7,310 bases of DNA, taken from contig JAZBPX010000041.1 in NCBI GenBank assembly GCA_036351775.1, forward strand, positions 1 through 7,310. Direction: 5' to 3'. This document shows, piece by piece, positions 5,506 through 7,310 of the stretch (within the stretch, counting starts at the first letter, position 1; every line of letters begins with the position of its first letter). This DNA comes from Pacificimonas sp036351775. GTDB lineage: Bacteria; Pseudomonadota; Alphaproteobacteria; Sphingomonadales; Sphingomonadaceae. The notes beneath the pieces were generated by a model. It was not told where the DNA came from and did not search any database. It saw only the letters and a program-made list of their open reading frames with translations. The position numbers were made by a program, and so were the translations under genes.

Positions 5506-6402
5506 ATGACCGCCGCTGCGCCTACGAACACGCTGGCCGGGGCGCTGTGGACGATCCTGTCCTCGCTGCTGTTCAGCGTGGGCTTCACCTTTATCAAGCT
5601 CGCCGGGCAAGACATCCATCCCTTCGCCGTCGTCTTCTGGCGCTGCGTATTCGGCGCGGCGATCCTCGCGCCCTTCGTCATCGCGGGCCTTGTGAGGATG
5701 CCCGTCCAGCGAATCGGCGGCCATGCGGTCCGCGCGGGCAGCGGCGTCATTGCCATGTTCGCCACCTTCTACGCGCTCGCCAACGCCCCCATCGCCACCG
5801 TTCAGGCCATCACTTTCGCCGCGCCCGTCTTCGCAACGATTGCCGCCGCCTTCTTCCTCAACGAGCGCCTGCGCTGGCGGCGCATGGCCGCGCTTGCCGT
5901 CGGGTTTGCGGGCGTTCTCGTCGTTCTTCAGCCCGGGGCGACGCCGCTGACGCCCGGCATTGCCGCCGCGATCCTCGCCGCGCTCGCCATGGCCTTTACT
6001 GTCATCGCCATCAAGAAGCTCACCGGTTTCGACAGCCCGCTCACCATCGTCGCATGGAGCTTCGTGCTGCCGATCCTCCCCGCTGCCATCGCGGCAAGTT
6101 TCTTCTGGACCTGGCCGAGCGGGGAAACCTGGCTTTATCTCGGCCTCGTCGGCCTGTTCACCCTGACCGGCCAGATCGCCATGGTGCGCGCCTTTTCGCT
6201 GGCGGAGGCGTCGGCGATCATGCCCTACGACTTCGTCCGCTTCGGCTTCATCCTCGCCATTGGTGTGTTCGTGTTCGGGGAGCCGCTGCGCGCCAACGTC
6301 CTTCTCGGCGGCGGCATCATCCTCGCCTCGTCGATTTATTTAGCCTACCGGGAAGCGCAGTTGTCCCGGCGCGGCGCGGCCTCTACGCCCAGAATAAACT
6401 AG
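5506..6402 (+). CDS. DMT superfamily (EamA) transporter
   Basis: A 298-residue inner-membrane protein made of two EamA repeats, about residues 9-141 and 150-285, with about ten hydrophobic helices in total. Typical family features are a first helix ending in FTFIKLAGQDIHPF, an R-C-x-F-G-A segment in helix 2, the helix 4 pattern FYALANAPIATVQAITFAAP, and an NERLRWRRMAA stretch before helix 5. The second half repeats this with ARAFSLAEASAIMPYDFVR-like residues (the first bases give MVRAFSLAEAS) and GEPLRANVLLGG. Family members export or import amino acids, nucleobases, cofactors and other small metabolites, and the substrate cannot be told here. ATG 5506 has no Shine-Dalgarno sequence, but no later in-frame start precedes helix 1. 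The start is only 17 nt after a strong terminator. The last codons and stop enter a 12-bp tandem repeat. Confidence 0.9.
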   Translation: MTAAAPTNTLAGALWTILSSLLFSVGFTFIKLAGQDIHPFAVVFWRCVFGAAILAPFVIAGLVRMPVQRIGGHAVRAGSGVIAMFATFYALANAPIATVQAITFAAPVFATIAAAFFLNERLRWRRMAALAVGFAGVLVVLQPGATPLTPGIAAAILAALAMAFTVIAIKKLTGFDSPLTIVAWSFVLPILPAAIAASFFWTWPSGETWLYLGLVGLFTLTGQIAMVRAFSLAEASAIMPYDFVRFGFILAIGVFVFGEPLRANVLLGGGIILASSIYLAYREAQLSRRGAASTPRIN

Positions 6403-6432
6403 AGCATCAACTAGAGCATCAATTAAAGCATC
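6397..6432 (+). repeat. Three tandem 12-bp repeats across the transporter stop codon
   Basis: AACTAGAGCATC occurs at 6397-6408 and exactly again at 6409-6420. A third copy, AATTAAAGCATC at 6421-6432, differs at two positions. The first copy supplies the TAG stop of the transporter gene. The tract is AT-rich in a GC-rich genome and lies between that stop and the ribosome site of the dehydrogenase gene. The period is close to one DNA turn, so copies would lie on nearly the same helix face. Confidence 0.85.
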
Positions 6433-6452
6433 AATCCAACACACCAAAACGC

Positions 6453-6458
6453 AGGAGA
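6453..6458 (+). promoter_or_regulatory. Shine-Dalgarno of the dehydrogenase gene
   Basis: AGGAGA is 8 nt before ATG 6467. It is strong and well spaced and confirms this start. No clear promoter lies in the 64-bp gap, so cotranscription with the transporter is possible. Confidence 0.8.
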
Positions 6459-6466
6459 AATACCCA

Positions 6467-7249
6467 ATGCAGCTCGATGGAATGTCCGCAGTCGTCACCG
6501 GCGGCGCATCCGGCCTCGGCCACGCCACCGCCGTCCTTCTGAAGGAGCACGGCGTGAAGGTCGCGATCTTCGACATGAACGAGGAGAAGGGGAAGGCCGC
6601 CGAGGACGAGCACGGCTTCATTTTCTGCAACGTCAACGTCACCAGCGACGAGAGCGTCGATGCGGGCTTTGAAACGTCGCGCGCCGCCATCGGGCAGGAG
6701 CGCATCCTCATCAACTGCGCGGGTACCGGCAACGCGATCAAGACCGCCAGCCGGTCGAAGTCCGACGGTTCCATCAAGCATTTCCCGCTCGATATGTTCG
6801 ATATGCTCATCCAGATCAATCTGGTCGGCACCTTCCGCTGCATCGCGAAGTCCGCGGCGGGTATGCTCACTCTCGACCCCATCGGCGACAATGGCGAGCG
6901 CGGCGCGATCGTGAACACCGCGTCGGTCGCGGCGGAGGACGGCCAGATCGGCCAGGCCGCCTATTCAGCATCGAAGGGCGGCGTCGTCGGCATGACGCTT
7001 CCCATCGCGCGCGACCTGTCGTCGGAGGGCATCCGTGTGAACACGATCCTGCCCGGGATCTTCAACACGCCGCTCCTCGCCGCCGCGCCGCAGAATGTGA
7101 AGGACGCGCTGGGTGCCAGCGTTCCCTATCCGAAGCGCCTCGGCAATCCGGAAGAATATGCCTCGCTGGCCGTCGAAATGTGCCGCAACAGCTATTTCAA
7201 CGGCGAAGACGTCCGCCTCGACGGCGCCATCCGCATGGCTCCGCGTTGA
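6467..7249 (+). CDS. Short-chain dehydrogenase, 3-hydroxyacyl-CoA dehydrogenase type 2 (HSD17B10-like)
   Basis: A 260-residue NAD-dependent short-chain dehydrogenase/reductase, almost the length of human HSD10. Cofactor binding is shown by TGGASGLG at 11-18 and Asp36 after strand 2 (IFDMNE), which favours NAD(H) over NADP(H). The NCAG motif is at 83-86. The catalytic tetrad is Asn118, Ser153, Tyr166 and Lys170 (YSASK). The stretch NTASVAAEDGQIGQAAYSAS and the following MTLPIARDL, with PGIFNTPLL and the C-terminal RLDGAIRMAPR, closely resemble HSD17B10 from memory. Relatives oxidise 3-hydroxyacyl-CoA or 3-hydroxy-2-methylbutyryl-CoA in fatty-acid and isoleucine degradation. The role fits the acyl-CoA synthetase upstream, though the genes are 2.5 kb apart. 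It has no signal peptide and is cytoplasmic. Confidence 0.92.
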   Translation: MQLDGMSAVVTGGASGLGHATAVLLKEHGVKVAIFDMNEEKGKAAEDEHGFIFCNVNVTSDESVDAGFETSRAAIGQERILINCAGTGNAIKTASRSKSDGSIKHFPLDMFDMLIQINLVGTFRCIAKSAAGMLTLDPIGDNGERGAIVNTASVAAEDGQIGQAAYSASKGGVVGMTLPIARDLSSEGIRVNTILPGIFNTPLLAAAPQNVKDALGASVPYPKRLGNPEEYASLAVEMCRNSYFNGEDVRLDGAIRMAPR

Positions 7250-7259
7250 TCTGAAACCT

Positions 7260-7310
7260 CCTCTCCCCGCCGGGGAGAGGCCGGGAGAGGGGGCGGCCCG
7301 GACGGGCCGC
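7260..7310. repeat. Two tandem GC-rich hairpins, REP-like, reaching the window edge
   Basis: CCTCTCCCC at 7260-7268 pairs perfectly with GGGGAGAGG at 7272-7280 across a 3-nt loop. A G-rich link follows, and then GCGGCCCG (7293-7300) pairs with CGGGCCGC (7303-7310) across GA. The second stem ends at the last base shown and may continue. The CTCTCCCC/GGGGAGAGG unit with a following GGGAGAGGGGG is a pattern I know from dispersed intergenic repeats of high-GC proteobacteria. The position right after a gene end fits a transcript 3' end, but there is no T tract. Confidence 0.55.

Noticed and set aside
6397..6432. CRISPR-like direct repeats
   Set aside because: The 12-bp units are contiguous with no spacers, so they are a tandem repeat.
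6406..6434. Further FNR boxes in the tandem repeats
   Set aside because: Only ATCAA half-sites appear, and none has TTGAT nine bases upstream.
5469..6542. Plus-strand 357-codon frame overlapping the transporter
   Set aside because: It starts in the terminator hairpin and encodes an Arg/His-rich sequence, whereas the alternative frame gives ten clean membrane helices.

Overview
This is high-GC bacterial DNA carrying seven protein genes and an unusually readable set of small regulatory and repeat elements. The FNR-type regulator with a CX2CX7C cluster motif, the small IGHNRPP protein, the DUF3253 protein and the HSD10-like dehydrogenase together suggest an alphaproteobacterium, possibly of the Sphingomonadales. 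The taxonomic call is inference, because there is no rRNA or tRNA in the window.

Layout. Positions 1-104 hold a GC-rich palindromic repeat and then a possible promoter. A gamma-glutamyltransferase lipoprotein (ggt, 141-1889, +) follows. The 255-bp gap after it contains an interrupted palindrome, a 99-bp element with imperfect inverted ends and a dRS3-like palindrome, and a good sigma70-type promoter. That promoter leads into a long-chain acyl-CoA synthetase (2145-3962, +), whose 3' end overlaps a small DUF3253 gene (3946-4218, +). An FNR-type oxygen-responsive regulator (4215-4910, -) converges on DUF3253, and the two stop codons share the bases CTAG. Upstream of the regulator, in the divergent gap, lies a near-consensus FNR box. 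It overlaps the regulator's own -35 element and is spaced so that it could activate the opposite gene, a small three-helix membrane protein of unknown function (5028-5432, +). A strong intrinsic terminator follows. Then come a DMT/EamA transporter (5506-6402, +), three tandem 12-bp repeats that begin inside its last codons, and a short-chain dehydrogenase close to HSD17B10 (6467-7249, +). The window ends in two GC-rich hairpins.

How the genes may work together. The acyl-CoA synthetase activates fatty acids and the HSD10-like enzyme oxidises 3-hydroxyacyl-CoA, so both fit fatty-acid or branched-chain acyl-CoA catabolism, although they are not adjacent. GGT handles glutathione in the cell envelope. 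The FNR regulator with its likely self-controlled divergent promoter is the most informative regulatory unit. I see no defence system, mobile-element coding gene, CRISPR array or RNA gene. The gene content is ordinary chromosomal housekeeping, and the novelty lies in the control region at 4911-5027 and in the small repeats.
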